This document shows, in pieces, positions 17,515 through 26,985 of a DNA stretch of 64,000 nt. Numbering within the stretch: the stretch's first letter is position 1; each line of letters starts with the position of its first letter. Under the pieces are notes generated by a model. It saw only the letters and a program-made list of their open reading frames with translations. It searched no databases and was not told the origin of the DNA. A program made the translations under genes and the position numbers. The DNA lies in NCBI RefSeq assembly GCF_002847525.1, contig NZ_PKKM01000001.1:62001-126000 (forward strand). Direction: 5' to 3'. This stretch comes from Schaalia odontolytica (GTDB taxonomy: Bacteria; Actinomycetota; Actinomycetes; Actinomycetales; Actinomycetaceae).

Positions 17515-18914
17515 GCGCTAGCTGCCTCACCCGTGGCGCGTTCAGATGAGGGACGCAGCCGCGTCACCGCGACCACGGTGAGGATCGCAAGCGCAGCAGC
17601 AATCACCCAATAGGGAGCGTAGGCCGCCCCGCCCACCGCGGCGGTGGCGGCCCACGCGCTCATGGCGACGGACACGAGGGCGAGTTCGAGGGCTGGTCCT
17701 GCCGAATCTGCGACCTGCAGCCACGAGGCGACGCGCCCGTGCTTGGCCTCGGGGGTCACCTCGAGTGCCATAACGGACAGAGGCGCGTGGACGAGGCCGA
17801 CGCCGAGGCCGACGAAGAGCCAGCCGATGAGGGCGACCCAGACCGGTATCGTGGGGAACAGGATGGCTCCGACGGGGATCGCGCCGATGGCCATCAGCGC
17901 GCCGCCGATGACCGGGAGCCGACGTCGCAGATGCGGATCATGAATGCGCGCCTGGCCGACTGCCCCGATAGCCCATGTGATCGACCCGAGGGTGACCCAC
18001 CAGGCGGAGGAGGCCTCGGACCATCCGTGCACGCGCTGGAGGATGAGCGGAATCATGACGGCGAGACCGACCTGTGAGGCCATCGCGCTCAGCCTTGCGA
18101 GAATCGCCGAGGGCATGCCGCGGCGGGACATGAACGTTCCGCGAGGCAGGAGCCGGGGCAGCGCCCAGGCAGTGATGCACGCGCCGAGGGCGAAGACCCC
18201 GAACTGCGCGGCGGGCGAGGACAGGGCGCCCGCAAGCTGGAGCAGCATGACGCCAATTCCGACAAGCCCGGCGTCTCGCGAGAGGGACGCGAGCATGGGG
18301 GAGCGCTGGCCCTGTGCAGTCGGGATCGAGCGCAGGACGTAGGCGATAGGGAGCGCCGCGACCGCAACGAAGAGCGGAACGACGCCGAAGACGTAGCGCC
18401 ATCCCCACTCCTGGGTCACGTGGCCTGCGATCGCGGGGCCGACTAGCGAGGGCAGGACCCACGCCAACGAGAAAGATGCGAAGAATGTGGGGCGGTGTCG
18501 CGGGGAGGCGACCGAACCCACGAGGACGTAGAGCGGCACGATGAGGAGGCCGCCCCCGAGGCCTTGAAGCGCACGCCCGACCACGAAAATGACGATGTTT
18601 GAACCGGCAGCGCACACGACCAGGCCGACGGCAAACAGAACCAGGCCCGCGAGCAGGACAAAACGGGGTCCCTTCCACTCCGCCAGCGCGCCCGCTACCA
18701 CGGTGGCGCTCAGCTGTGTCGCCAACGCCGCGCCCGAGGCGATTGGGTACCACGCGGCGGCGTCGAACGATTCGACGACCGCAGGCATGATCGTCGTGGC
18801 GGCGAGCTCCTCGAAGGCCACGAGCGTAATGAGGAGAACTGAGCCGATGGCCAAGCCAATTTCGGACGGCGTCCAGGATGAGTGGGCGGGGGAGGAGGGA
18901 TCGGCGGTTGGCAT
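17502..18914 (-). CDS. MFS transporter, multidrug-type
   Basis: A 470-residue polytopic membrane protein with roughly 14 hydrophobic segments, as in the DHA2 (EmrB/QacA-like) group of drug/proton antiporters. The early motif [20 protein letters not shown] corresponds to MFS motif A, and motif C-like [21 protein letters not shown] is seen after span 5 (cited here only as [18 protein letters not shown]). The substrate cannot be told from sequence. ATG 18914 lies seven bases after a TACGAT -10, so the mRNA is probably leaderless. The longer reading upstream is antisense to aspS. It is convergent with, and overlaps, the helicase gene. Confidence 0.85.
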   Translation of the reverse strand: MPTADPSSPAHSSWTPSEIGLAIGSVLLITLVAFEELAATTIMPAVVESFDAAAWYPIASGAALATQLSATVVAGALAEWKGPRFVLLAGLVLFAVGLVVCAAGSNIVIFVVGRALQGLGGGLLIVPLYVLVGSVASPRHRPTFFASFSLAWVLPSLVGPAIAGHVTQEWGWRYVFGVVPLFVAVAALPIAYVLRSIPTAQGQRSPMLASLSRDAGLVGIGVMLLQLAGALSSPAAQFGVFALGACITAWALPRLLPRGTFMSRRGMPSAILARLSAMASQVGLAVMIPLILQRVHGWSEASSAWWVTLGSITWAIGAVGQARIHDPHLRRRLPVIGGALMAIGAIPVGAILFPTIPVWVALIGWLFVGLGVGLVHAPLSVMALEVTPEAKHGRVASWLQVADSAGPALELALVSVAMSAWAATAAVGGAAYAPYWVIAAALAILTVVAVTRLRPSSERATGEAASAQSS

Positions 18915-18921
18915 GTTCACT

Positions 18922-18927
18922 ATCGTA
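18922..18927 (-). promoter_or_regulatory. -10 element for the MFS gene
   Basis: On the minus strand TACGAT is followed by seven bases and the ATG at 18914, with no Shine-Dalgarno site. Confidence 0.6.
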
Positions 18928-18961
18928 CTCGCGGCACGCGCGACTCTTCGGAAGGCAGGCG

Positions 18962-18967
18962 TACAAT
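18962..18967 (+). promoter_or_regulatory. -10 element for aspS
   Basis: TACAAT lies 49 bases before the aspS start, giving a short leader with a Shine-Dalgarno site. It is back to back with the MFS promoter; no clear -35 is seen. Confidence 0.55.
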
Positions 18968-19016
18968 GACACTGCCGCCGCCTGTCTCGCGGATGGTAAC
19001 TACGAAAGGAATCACA

Positions 19017-20822
19017 GTGCTTCGCACTCACAACATTGGAACCCTCGGCACCGATCTGGTCGGCCAGACCGTGACGCTCACCGGTTGGGTGGATCGTCGT
19101 CGTGACCACGGTGGCGTGGCGTTCATCGACCTGCGCGACGCGTCCGGCATCGCCCAGGTTGTCGTCCGCGACGAGCGCGTCGCCCACGAGCTGCGCTCCG
19201 AGTTCGTCCTGAAGGTCACCGGCGAGGTCTGCGCTCGCCCCGAGGGCAACGAAAACCCGCACCTGGCCACCGGCGCCATCGAAGTCATGGGTGACGACAT
19301 CGAAATCCTGAACACCAGCGCGCCTCTGCCGTTCCAGGTGTCCTCCAATGCTGAAGATTCCGGCAACGTGGGCGAGGAAACCCGCCTGAAGTACCGCTAC
19401 CTCGACCTGCGTCGTGAGCCCGAGCAGTACGCGATCCGTCTGCGCTCGAAGGTCTCTCGCGCTGCCCGTGAGGCGCTCTACGCCCGCGACTTCGTCGAGA
19501 TCGAGACCCCGACTCTGACCCGCTCGACCCCCGAGGGCGCCCGCGACTTCATCGTCCCCGCACGTCTGTCGCCCGGCTCCTGGTACGCCCTGCCGCAGTC
19601 GCCGCAGCTCTTCAAGCAGCTGCTCATGGTGGCTGGCATGGAGCGCTACTTCCAGATTGCGCGCTGCTACCGCGACGAGGACTTCCGCGCCGACCGTCAG
19701 CCCGAGTTCACCCAGCTCGACATCGAGATGAGCTTCGTGGACCAGGATGACGTCATCGAGGTCGCCGAGGACGTCCTGAAGAACGTGTGGGCGCTCATCG
19801 GCTACGACCTGTCCACGCCTATCCCGCGCATGACCTACAAGGACGCGATGGAGCGCTACGGTTCTGATAAGCCCGACCTGCGCTTCGGCCTCGAGCTCAC
19901 CGAGCTCACCGAGTACTTCAAGGACACGACATTCCGCGTGTTCCAGGCCCCCTACGTGGGCGCCGTCGTCATGCCCGGTGGTGGCTCGCAGCCGCGTCGT
20001 ACTTTCGACAAGTGGCAGGAGTGGGCCAAGGCGCGCGGCGCCAAGGGTCTTGCTTACGTCACGATCGCCGAGGACGGCACGCTGGGTGGCCCCGTCGCCA
20101 AGAACATCACCGAGGCCGAGCGCGAGGGCCTGGCTGCCGCGACCGGCGCCAACCCCGGTGACTGCATCTTCTTCGCTGCCGGCAAGCCCACCCCCTCGCG
20201 TGAGCTGCTCGGCGCCGCCCGCCTCGAGATCGGTAAGCGCTGCGACCTCATCGATCCCGACGCCTGGGCCTTCACCTGGGTCGTCGACGCTCCTCTCTTC
20301 AAGCCCACCGGCGACGCCGAGGCCGAGGGCGACGTCGCACTGGGCCACAGCGCCTGGACTGCCGTCCACCACGCGTTCACCTCGCCCAAGCCCGAATGGG
20401 TCGACTCCTTCGACAAGGACCCGGGCAACGCGCTGGCTTACGCCTACGACATCGTCTGCAACGGCAACGAGATCGGCGGCGGCTCCATCCGTATCCACCG
20501 CCGCGACATCCAGAACCGTGTGTTCAACGTGATGGGCATCGGCGAGGAGGAAGCGCAGACGCAGTTCGGCTTCCTGCTGGACGCCTTCAAGTACGGCGCC
20601 CCGCCGCACGGTGGTGTCGCTTTCGGCTGGGACCGCATCGTCTCCCTGCTGACGAAGTCCGACTCCATCCGCGACGTCATCGCCTTCCCGAAGTCCGGCG
20701 GCGGTTTCGACCCGCTGACCGAGGCCCCGGCCCCGATTACGCCCGCGCAGCGTAAGGAAGCCGGCGTCGACGCGAAGCCGAAGAAGCGCGGCGAGGAAGC
20801 ATCCGAGGAATCCGAGAAGTGA
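19017..20822 (+). CDS. aspS: Aspartyl-tRNA synthetase
   Basis: AspRS of the bacterial type, 601 residues. The N-terminal OB-fold anticodon domain contains [19 protein letters not shown]. The class II core shows [20 protein letters not shown] (motif 2) and [10 protein letters not shown] (motif 3). The GAD insertion domain lies between (about residues 290-420). The C-terminal tail is charged. GTG 19017 has GAAAGGA six bases upstream, which decides this start over longer readings. Actinobacterial AspRS is often non-discriminating (also charging tRNA-Asn when AsnRS is missing); this cannot be decided here. A terminator hairpin follows. Confidence 0.95.
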   Translation: MLRTHNIGTLGTDLVGQTVTLTGWVDRRRDHGGVAFIDLRDASGIAQVVVRDERVAHELRSEFVLKVTGEVCARPEGNENPHLATGAIEVMGDDIEILNTSAPLPFQVSSNAEDSGNVGEETRLKYRYLDLRREPEQYAIRLRSKVSRAAREALYARDFVEIETPTLTRSTPEGARDFIVPARLSPGSWYALPQSPQLFKQLLMVAGMERYFQIARCYRDEDFRADRQPEFTQLDIEMSFVDQDDVIEVAEDVLKNVWALIGYDLSTPIPRMTYKDAMERYGSDKPDLRFGLELTELTEYFKDTTFRVFQAPYVGAVVMPGGGSQPRRTFDKWQEWAKARGAKGLAYVTIAEDGTLGGPVAKNITEAEREGLAAATGANPGDCIFFAAGKPTPSRELLGAARLEIGKRCDLIDPDAWAFTWVVDAPLFKPTGDAEAEGDVALGHSAWTAVHHAFTSPKPEWVDSFDKDPGNALAYAYDIVCNGNEIGGGSIRIHRRDIQNRVFNVMGIGEEEAQTQFGFLLDAFKYGAPPHGGVAFGWDRIVSLLTKSDSIRDVIAFPKSGGGFDPLTEAPAPITPAQRKEAGVDAKPKKRGEEASEESEK

Positions 20823-20848
20823 TTCCTCGTCCGTGACTTTGTCCACGG

Positions 20849-20879
20849 AACCCCCATCGGTTACCGACCGGTGGGGGTT
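20849..20879 (+). terminator. aspS terminator
   Basis: AACCCCCATCGG pairs with CCGGTGGGGGTT (20868-20879, one G-U) around a 7-base loop. It ends with a short T run and overlaps the yciO promoter region. Confidence 0.7.
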
Positions 20880-20884
20880 TCGTG

Positions 20885-20890
20885 CACAAT
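20885..20890 (+). promoter_or_regulatory. Possible -10 element for yciO
   Basis: CACAAT is followed by six bases and ATG 20897. The first base deviates from TANNNT, so this is a weaker case of the leaderless arrangement. Confidence 0.4.
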
Positions 20891-20896
20891 GGGTAC

Positions 20897-21514
20897 ATGT
20901 CGTACGTCGAGATGCACCCCGAGAATCCGCAGGCACGTTTGGTCAACACGGTCGTTGACCTGCTGGAACGCGGCGGCACGATCGCGCTTCCTACCGACTC
21001 AGGCTATGCGATCGCCACGAAGGCCGGTAACAAGGCGGGTATGGACACGATCCGCTCGATTCGTAAGCTCGACGACAAGCACAACTTCTCGCTGCTGTGC
21101 CACTCGTTCGCGCAGCTCGGCGAGCTCGTCATCATTGACAATCACGAGTTCCGCACCATGAAGGCGCTCACTCCCGGACCCTACACGTTCATCCTGCGGG
21201 GGACCAAGGAGGTTCCGCGCATCATGCTCAATAAGAAGAAGCACACGGTGGGCGTGCGCATCCCCGATCACGTCATCACGCAGGCGATTGTCGAGGCGCT
21301 GGGTGAACCCCTGGCCTGTTCGACGCTCATTATGCCGGGTGAGGACGAGCCGCTGACCGACGGTTTCGACGTGGATGATCGCATCGGACACCAGGTCGAC
21401 CTGGTGGTCGTGGGTCCCGTGGGTGTCGCCGAGCCGACCACGGTCATCGACTTCGCCGGTGGGGACGCCGTTGTTGCGCGCGTGGGCGCCGGCGACGTCT
21501 CGCTCTTCGACTGA
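20897..21514 (+). CDS. yciO: YciO family protein (Sua5/YrdC fold)
   Basis: A 205-residue protein of the Sua5/YciO/YrdC family. PTDSGYAIATK, RKLDDKHNFSLLC, TPGPYTFILRGTKEVPR and the KKKHTVGVRIPDH stretch match the YciO branch rather than TsaC/Sua5. The fold binds ATP and threonyl-carbamoyl-type ligands in relatives. YciO's own role is less clear, and threonylcarbamoyl-AMP synthase activity would be an assignment by family. ATG 20897 fits the family N-terminus (MSxxx(I/M)HPENPQxRL). The esterase gene begins four bases after its stop. Confidence 0.88.
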   Translation: MSYVEMHPENPQARLVNTVVDLLERGGTIALPTDSGYAIATKAGNKAGMDTIRSIRKLDDKHNFSLLCHSFAQLGELVIIDNHEFRTMKALTPGPYTFILRGTKEVPRIMLNKKKHTVGVRIPDHVITQAIVEALGEPLACSTLIMPGEDEPLTDGFDVDDRIGHQVDLVVVGPVGVAEPTTVIDFAGGDAVVARVGAGDVSLFD

Positions 21515-21518
21515 GCGC

Positions 21519-22703
21519 GTGGCCTTCGAGCAGACGTCTTTTTCGCGCACTGGTTTTTGCCGGCTGCACTGGGAGGCGTCAGACGGAATTTATCGTTATG
21601 CCGACGGGCTCCCGATCGTCGGACCGCGCCTTGTCGTTGATGGGGTCGACGCCGTTCGCGTGACCTTTCAATGGGGCGCCCAGGCCGCGGCTGACTGCTA
21701 CGTCGTCCTGAACACGATCACGGATCGGGCGCGCGAGCACCTTGACGAGTTTTGCATGTCGATAGGGCCGGGCCACCCCGATGCTCGGGCGCTCGTGTGC
21801 GCGCTTCCTGCGGACGCGATCCTCAGCTATCAAACGGTGATCGTGGGGCCGTGGGGCCTTGAACCCGCGGTGCGTACGGACATGGGGGAGTGGATAAGAT
21901 TCGTTGAGGATGCGTCTCCCGATTCGTCGAATCCGCTCAGGGTCGTGAATGGGCGCGGTGCCGCAGCCTCACTCTTTGTCGGGCCCGACGCGCGGGTGGT
22001 GTGGCCGTCGCAGGATCTGTCTGCTCCCGAGATGCGTGCGGCGCGCGAACGGAACATCGCCGCGGATGTGAGCGCGCGTCTCTCTGTCGCGCGCCAGCAT
22101 GATGTGATCGTTCATGACGGCGAGGCGGATCCGACGTGCACGCTCATCCTCTTCGACGGCGAGATCTGGCGGGGCAACGGCGTCGGCTGGTTGACGCGGC
22201 GCTATCGGGGCCTGCGCGTCGTGACGATCGACGCCGGAGATTTGGGCGCGCGCGAGGCGGAGCTGACCGACGTGGACAGTGTCGTGGCGCTGCTACGGGC
22301 AGTGTGCGACGAGGCTGGGGCGGGGCCTGTGATGGTCGCCGGCCAGTCCTACGGCGGTCTGGCTGTGTTGGAAGCGGCGCTGCGCAGTGATCTTCCCCTT
22401 GATTGTGCGGTCGCCCAGTCTCCGTCCCTGTGGTGGGGAGGAGAGCAACGAGGAGTTGGCGAAGGGACGCTGATGGGCGACCTTCGCGCCGGGAGCGTCA
22501 GGCCGCGTAGGGATGTGCAGCTGCGCCTGCAGGTGGGCACGCTGGAACAGACGATGCGCCCCGTGGTCGATTCGTGCGCTGAGCTTGTGCGAGGCCTGGG
22601 GGTGCCCGTCGACGTGGACCACTACCGCAGCGGGCACGACGTCGCCTGGTGGCGCGAGGGCATTGTGCGTAGCCTCGATTGGTGGTGCGCTTTTTCATAC
22701 TGA
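21519..22703 (+). CDS. Siderophore esterase, enterochelin esterase (Fes)-like
   Basis: A 394-residue cytoplasmic alpha/beta hydrolase. An N-terminal Fes-type domain (VRVTFQWGAQAAADCYVVLN) precedes the hydrolase domain. The nucleophile is in AGQSYGGLAV. The downstream SPSLWWGG, the acidic LEQTMRP and the catalytic His in RSGHDVAWW follow the Fes/IroD order. Such enzymes cleave ferric tri-catecholate siderophores to release iron. There is no signal peptide. GTG 21519 lies four bases after the yciO stop. An iron box and a siderophore importer follow directly, which supports the role. The substrate siderophore is not known. Confidence 0.82.
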   Translation: MAFEQTSFSRTGFCRLHWEASDGIYRYADGLPIVGPRLVVDGVDAVRVTFQWGAQAAADCYVVLNTITDRAREHLDEFCMSIGPGHPDARALVCALPADAILSYQTVIVGPWGLEPAVRTDMGEWIRFVEDASPDSSNPLRVVNGRGAAASLFVGPDARVVWPSQDLSAPEMRAARERNIAADVSARLSVARQHDVIVHDGEADPTCTLILFDGEIWRGNGVGWLTRRYRGLRVVTIDAGDLGAREAELTDVDSVVALLRAVCDEAGAGPVMVAGQSYGGLAVLEAALRSDLPLDCAVAQSPSLWWGGEQRGVGEGTLMGDLRAGSVRPRRDVQLRLQVGTLEQTMRPVVDSCAELVRGLGVPVDVDHYRSGHDVAWWREGIVRSLDWWCAFSY

Positions 22704-22738
22704 CCAGGATTGAGATAGCCTAGGTCAATGGGCAGTCT

Positions 22739-22757
22739 GTAGGTTAGGCTTACCTAT
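22739..22757 (+). promoter_or_regulatory. IdeR/DtxR-type iron box
   Basis: GTAGGTTAGGCTTACCTAT matches 15 of 19 positions of the known IdeR/DtxR consensus TTAGGTTAGCCTAACCTAA. It covers possible -10 hexamers (TAGGTT, TAGGCT). A weaker 12-of-19 match lies at 22710-22728. Iron-dependent repression of the importer genes is inferred. Confidence 0.8.
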
Positions 22758-22790
22758 GCACCTAACAAGATCGACTGAATTGAGGCACTT

Positions 22791-23828
22791 GTGCACCTGT
22801 CGACGCGAATTCGCGCCATCGTTGGCGTCGCTCTGACCGCTCTCGCTCTGGGAGCTTGCTCGTCCAACCAGCCCGCTCCGGCCTCGTCCCCCGAGGCCTC
22901 CGCGACGTCCGAGAGCTCTGCGACGCGCACCGTCACCGACGCGTCCGGCCAGGAGGTTACCCTGCCGTCGCACCCCAGCCGTGTTGTCACGCTCTCTGAG
23001 CCGACGACCGACAATGCGCTCGCTCTGGGCGTGACTCCGATTGGTGTCGTCTCGGGCCGCGGCCAGCAGACGGTCGCCAACTACCTTGTCGATCGCGCGG
23101 GTGACATCCCGATTCTGGGCTCCATCGGCACTCCCAACCTCGAAGCCATTGGTGCGGCGCACCCTGACCTGATCCTCGTCGACGGCACGTCGGTGAAGAA
23201 CAACGACTCTGAGACGCTGAACGCGCTGAGTCAGATCGCCCCCGTCTTCTTCACCACGCAAAAGGGCGGCGACTGGCGCGAGACCTTCACCCTGACGGCC
23301 GACGCGCTCGGCCTTGCCGACCAGGCTGAGACCAAGCTCGCGGAGTTCGATCAGCACGTTTCCTCCGTGAGCGCCCGCCTGAAGGACGCCGGCTACCTCG
23401 ATCAGACCTACTCGGTCGTACGCTGGCAGGGCGACAGCGCCGGCCTCATCCTGAAGGAGCTGCCCGCCGGCCAGGCCCTGAGTGCGCTCGGTATGAAGCG
23501 CCCCGCCAACCAAGACCGTGACGGCGAAGGCCACTCGGAGCCGGTCTCCCTCGAGAACATCGACCAGATCGACGCGGACTGGATCTTCTTCGGCACGCTC
23601 GGTAAGGCCTCGGTGAACAACCCCTCCGCCGGTGGCAACACGGGTGTCGAGGCCTCGGCCGCTGCCCTCGAAGAGGCGAAGAACACCGTCGGATTCGACT
23701 CGCTCGGCGCCGTCAAGGCGAACCACGTCATCCCCGTTGATGGCTCCCTGTGGACCTCCACCGGTGGGTACCTCCTCATGGACGGCATTATTTCCAGCAT
23801 CGAAGCGCAGTTCGTCCCCGCATCCTGA
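22791..23828 (+). CDS. Iron-siderophore ABC transporter, substrate-binding lipoprotein
   Basis: A 345-residue secreted lipoprotein that captures ferric siderophore outside the membrane. The signal peptide ends in the lipobox LGAC with Cys22. A short Ser/Ala/Pro linker leads to the FepB/FhuD-type binding domain: RTVTDASGQEVTLP, RVVTLSEPTTDNALALG, the long backbone helix, and IDADWIFFGTLG. GTG start with GAGG about six bases upstream. It is the first gene of a four-gene importer operon under an iron box. Lgt, the enzyme that would lipidate it, is also in this window. Confidence 0.9.
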   Translation: MHLSTRIRAIVGVALTALALGACSSNQPAPASSPEASATSESSATRTVTDASGQEVTLPSHPSRVVTLSEPTTDNALALGVTPIGVVSGRGQQTVANYLVDRAGDIPILGSIGTPNLEAIGAAHPDLILVDGTSVKNNDSETLNALSQIAPVFFTTQKGGDWRETFTLTADALGLADQAETKLAEFDQHVSSVSARLKDAGYLDQTYSVVRWQGDSAGLILKELPAGQALSALGMKRPANQDRDGEGHSEPVSLENIDQIDADWIFFGTLGKASVNNPSAGGNTGVEASAAALEEAKNTVGFDSLGAVKANHVIPVDGSLWTSTGGYLLMDGIISSIEAQFVPAS

Positions 23829-23864
23829 GCGGGGTGAACGAACTACCCGGGTCGATGACCTGAC

Positions 23865-24860
23865 ATGACTACTCGTCGTGCCGCCAGCGTCGCCATTGCT
23901 TGTGCAGTGGCGACGCTGGTGCTTGTCCTCGTGACGCTCGCGTCTCTCGCTCTGGGCTCGCGCCAGATCGCTCCCACCGTCGTGTGGGATGCCCTGGTCA
24001 ACGGGGGCGTCAGTCAGGATGCCCAAGTTGTCACGCAGCTGCGCGTCCCCCGTACGATCGCGGCGCTGGTGATCGGTGCGGCGCTCGGATTGGCGGGTTC
24101 TATCATGCAGGCGATGACTCGTAATCCCCTCGCCGATCCCGGTGTACTCGGCATCAACGCAGGGGCGGCCTTTCTCGTCGTGACCGTCACCGCTGCGAGC
24201 GGCGTCGCCACTCGCACATCGACGCTGGGCGCTTCCCTCGTCGGCGCGGGTGTTGCCGCCGGTCTCGTCTTCGCTATGTCGGGGAGCGGGGGAGGCTCTC
24301 GATCACGCCTCGCCCTCGCGGGTATTGCCGTATCGGCTGCGCTCGCATCGCTGACCCAGGCCGTTCTCGCCGCGAATCAGTTTGCGTTTAACGAATTCCG
24401 ATATTGGGCGTCGGGATCATTAGAGGGCGTCGACATGGGCTCCGTGGTTGCCGCCGGGGCAGTCATCGCGTGCGGCGGCGTGGTTGCTGCCCTGATCTCC
24501 TCGGCTCTTGGGGTCCTCGCTATCGGTGAGGACACCGCGGTGAGCCTCGGTGTGCGTGTGCGCCTCATTCGCAGTCTTGGCGTCGTGGCCGTCACGGCCC
24601 TGGCTGGCGGGGCGACGGCGCTTGGTGGGCCGCTAACCTTTGTGGGTCTCGCGGTTCCGCTCTTGGTGCGACGCGTTGTGGGTGCTCGGCAGGGGACGAT
24701 TGCGCTGTGGTCGCTGATCGTCGGTGCCGCGTGGGTGTGCGCTGCCGATGTTGTCTCGCGCCTCGTGCTGGCGCCTTCCGAGGTTCCCGTTGGCGTTATC
24801 GTCGCTTTGATCGGTGCGCCGTTCTTTATCATAGGGTCGCGCGGAAAGGGCATGTCATGA
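23865..24860 (+). CDS. Iron-siderophore ABC transporter permease (FecCD family), first
   Basis: A 331-residue FecCD-type permease with about ten membrane spans. Recognisable segments are RVPRTIAALVIGAALGLAG, the loop MQAMTRNPLADPGVLGINAG, and the C-terminal LGGPLTFVGLAVPLLVRRVVG, followed by a cytoplasmic coupling region. It pairs with the next permease to form the channel. Its stop overlaps the next start (ATGA), so production of the two subunits is coupled. Confidence 0.9.
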   Translation: MTTRRAASVAIACAVATLVLVLVTLASLALGSRQIAPTVVWDALVNGGVSQDAQVVTQLRVPRTIAALVIGAALGLAGSIMQAMTRNPLADPGVLGINAGAAFLVVTVTAASGVATRTSTLGASLVGAGVAAGLVFAMSGSGGGSRSRLALAGIAVSAALASLTQAVLAANQFAFNEFRYWASGSLEGVDMGSVVAAGAVIACGGVVAALISSALGVLAIGEDTAVSLGVRVRLIRSLGVVAVTALAGGATALGGPLTFVGLAVPLLVRRVVGARQGTIALWSLIVGAAWVCAADVVSRLVLAPSEVPVGVIVALIGAPFFIIGSRGKGMS

Positions 24861-25906
24861 GGCCAGCTCCTTCGCGCTACACAGTTATCTCGCTGCGTCG
24901 CGTGTCGGTGCGCGTGCACCGGCGCAGCGCCGCCGTCGTGCTCATCGGGTTCGCTCTTCTGTGTGCATTGGCGGTCTATTCGCTCACTCTTGGTGACTAC
25001 GGGCTCAGCGCCGCCGATTCATTCCGTCGTCTCCTCGGAGACGGTGGGCCTCGGGATGACTTTTTGGGCGTCTACTTCGTCCAGTCCGTGCGCCTGCCGC
25101 GTATGCTCGCGGCGGTGGCTGTTGGTGCGGCACTCGGAATCGCGGGGCGCATCTTCCAGACAATCTCGGGCAATCCGCTCGGTAGCCCCGACATCGTGGG
25201 CCTGTCCACGGGGTGCGCGACCGGCGCTCTGATTGCCATCATTATGATGGGTTCGAGCCCCGCCGTCACAGGAATCGGCGCCTTGCTCGGTGGACTCGCC
25301 TCGGGCGCGTTCATCCTCGCGTGCGCGGGAGGCATGCGAGTGACGGGAATCCGCGTCGTTCTCGTGGGAATCGGATGTTCGGCGGCCTTGCGGGCGGTCA
25401 ATTCGCTGCTCATCGTCAAGGCGCCTCTGGAGGCGGCCCAGCGCGCGCAGCTGTGGAGCGCTGGCTCATTCTCGGGCGTTACCATCGCGCGTCTGACGCC
25501 TCTGCTGATCGTGATCGCCGGTGTCGTTGCGGTGTGTGCCGTCTGTGCGGTTCCCCTCGGACTTGTCGCGATGGGCGATGACATCGCGACAGGGCTTGGC
25601 GTCAGAGTACGTCAGACCCGCGTGCTCCTCATTATCGTCGCCATTTTGCTTGTTGCGTCCGCGACTGCGGTCGCTGGGCCAGTCGCCTTCGTTGCTCTGG
25701 CGGCTCCGCACGTCGCGCATCGGCTGTGTGCGGCTGGGGGAGTCGGATTTGCCTCCTCCGCCCTCGTTGGCGCTGTGCTCGTGCTGGTCTCTGATATCTG
25801 CGCTCAAAGGCTTGTGGCTCCCGCTGAGCTCCCTGTCGGCGTCGTGACCGGCGTCGTCGGAGGCCTGTACCTTCTGTGGTTGTTGATTCGTGAGGTGAAA
25901 TCGTGA
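24857..25906 (+). CDS. Iron-siderophore ABC transporter permease (FecCD family), second
   Basis: A 349-residue FecCD-type permease, partner of the preceding one. It shows RLPRMLAAVAVGAALGIAG, the loop TISGNPLGSPDIVGLSTG, and AGPVAFVALAAPHVAHRL near the C-terminus, with about ten spans. ATG 24857 overlaps the first permease stop by four bases; a longer reading would run back through that gene. The stop overlaps the ATPase start (GTGA). Confidence 0.9.
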   Translation: MRPAPSRYTVISLRRVSVRVHRRSAAVVLIGFALLCALAVYSLTLGDYGLSAADSFRRLLGDGGPRDDFLGVYFVQSVRLPRMLAAVAVGAALGIAGRIFQTISGNPLGSPDIVGLSTGCATGALIAIIMMGSSPAVTGIGALLGGLASGAFILACAGGMRVTGIRVVLVGIGCSAALRAVNSLLIVKAPLEAAQRAQLWSAGSFSGVTIARLTPLLIVIAGVVAVCAVCAVPLGLVAMGDDIATGLGVRVRQTRVLLIIVAILLVASATAVAGPVAFVALAAPHVAHRLCAAGGVGFASSALVGAVLVLVSDICAQRLVAPAELPVGVVTGVVGGLYLLWLLIREVKS

Positions 25907-26697
25907 CGAAGTCTGTCGTGAACCGGGGCCTGAGCGCCCGGGATATCGTCGTCGGCTACGGGAAGAACGCTCCGATTCTCGAGGGTCTTACCCTGGACGT
26001 GCTACCGGGGGAGTTGACCGTCATAGTGGGTCCAAACGCGTGCGGAAAGTCGACTCTGCTGCGTTCGCTGGCCCGCGTGCTTGGTGTTCGCAGTGGTGTG
26101 GTCGAGCTGGATGGGCAAAGCGTGGGCGATATGAATCAGAAGGCCCTCGCGCGTCGACTCGGGTTACTTGCGCAGTCGTCGGTCGCTCCCGGCGACATGC
26201 TCGTCGAGGATTTGGTTGCGCGTGGCCGCTATCCCTATCAGTCCCTGGTCCACCAGTGGAGTTCACGGGACGACGAGGCCGTGGCTCGCGCGATGCGGGA
26301 CGCTGGGGTTCGCGACCTGGTGGGGCGCCGGGTTGGCGAGCTGTCGGGCGGCCAACGTCAGCGCGTCTGGATCGCGATGTCGCTTGCTCAGGAGACGGAC
26401 ATTCTTCTCCTCGACGAGCCGACGACGTATCTCGACCTGAATCATCAGCTCGAGGTATTGCGCCTGGCGGAGCGCATGCAGCGTGCGGGCACGACGGTTG
26501 TTGCCGTTTTGCATGATCTGCATCTGGCGTTCCGATATGCCACTCACCTCGTTTTTATGAAAGACGGACAGATCGTTGCGCAGGGCGCGCCCACGAGTGT
26601 GGTGACTCCAGAGCTTGTGGAGCGGGTTTTTGGGGTCGCGTGCCGCATCATCGATGATCCTGAGACGGGTGCTCCACTGGTGATTCCTCGTCGTTGA
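25903..26697 (+). CDS. Iron-siderophore ABC transporter ATP-binding protein
   Basis: The 264-residue cytoplasmic ATPase of the importer. Walker A is GPNACGKSTLLRSLA, the signature motif is LSGGQRQRVWIAMSLAQ, Walker B is ILLLDEPTTYLD, and the H-loop is VAVLHDLH. It ends with IPRR. It is the FepC/FhuC type. GTG overlaps the upstream permease stop. It is the last gene of the importer operon; an AT-richer gap without a clear terminator follows. Confidence 0.93.
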   Translation: MTKSVVNRGLSARDIVVGYGKNAPILEGLTLDVLPGELTVIVGPNACGKSTLLRSLARVLGVRSGVVELDGQSVGDMNQKALARRLGLLAQSSVAPGDMLVEDLVARGRYPYQSLVHQWSSRDDEAVARAMRDAGVRDLVGRRVGELSGGQRQRVWIAMSLAQETDILLLDEPTTYLDLNHQLEVLRLAERMQRAGTTVVAVLHDLHLAFRYATHLVFMKDGQIVAQGAPTSVVTPELVERVFGVACRIIDDPETGAPLVIPRR

Positions 26698-26985
26698 GGT
26701 GCGTGTGTGTCTAAAAATCTCAAATGTTGACCAGCGGGTCATCAGTGAGCATGATTGTTCGATAATATTGCTCACAGTCATAGAGGTAAAGTCGCATAAA
26801 ATCAGGTAAAATCAGGTGTTGAGCAGGTGTGCCATGAATTTGCTTGTTGCTCGCAATTACATTGTGGGGACGACGCAATAGTATGGTGCTTGTAGCGAGT
26901 GGTTACTCGGACACTGACATGATCGTTCCGCGCGTGACTGTGCCGATCGGTTGAGACTATCCCAGACAGAAGGAAACGAATACGC
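26698..26985. other. AT-rich promoter region before the surface-protein pair
   Basis: No gene is seen. The region is clearly richer in A/T than its surroundings. It contains several TANNNT hexamers (TAAAAT twice, TAATAT, TAGTAT), a TGACC/GGTCA dyad near 26728-26741, a TGAGCA...TGCTCA dyad near 26746-26774, and the tandem repeat listed separately. Complex regulation of the downstream gene is inferred. Confidence 0.5.
26797..26816 (+). repeat. Tandem 10-bp repeat
   Basis: TAAAATCAGG occurs twice in a row (26797-26806, 26807-26816), one helical turn apart. Each copy contains a TAAAAT hexamer. Confidence 0.8.

Noticed and set aside
17502..20936. A continuous 1144-codon minus-strand frame covering the MFS gene and the aspS region
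   Set aside because: Only the part from 18914 to 17502 looks like a protein (membrane spans). The upstream part is the antisense of aspS, a common artefact in GC-rich DNA.
22710..22728. Second iron box
   Set aside because: It matches 12 of 19 consensus bases and is asymmetric; kept only as a weak neighbour of the clear box.
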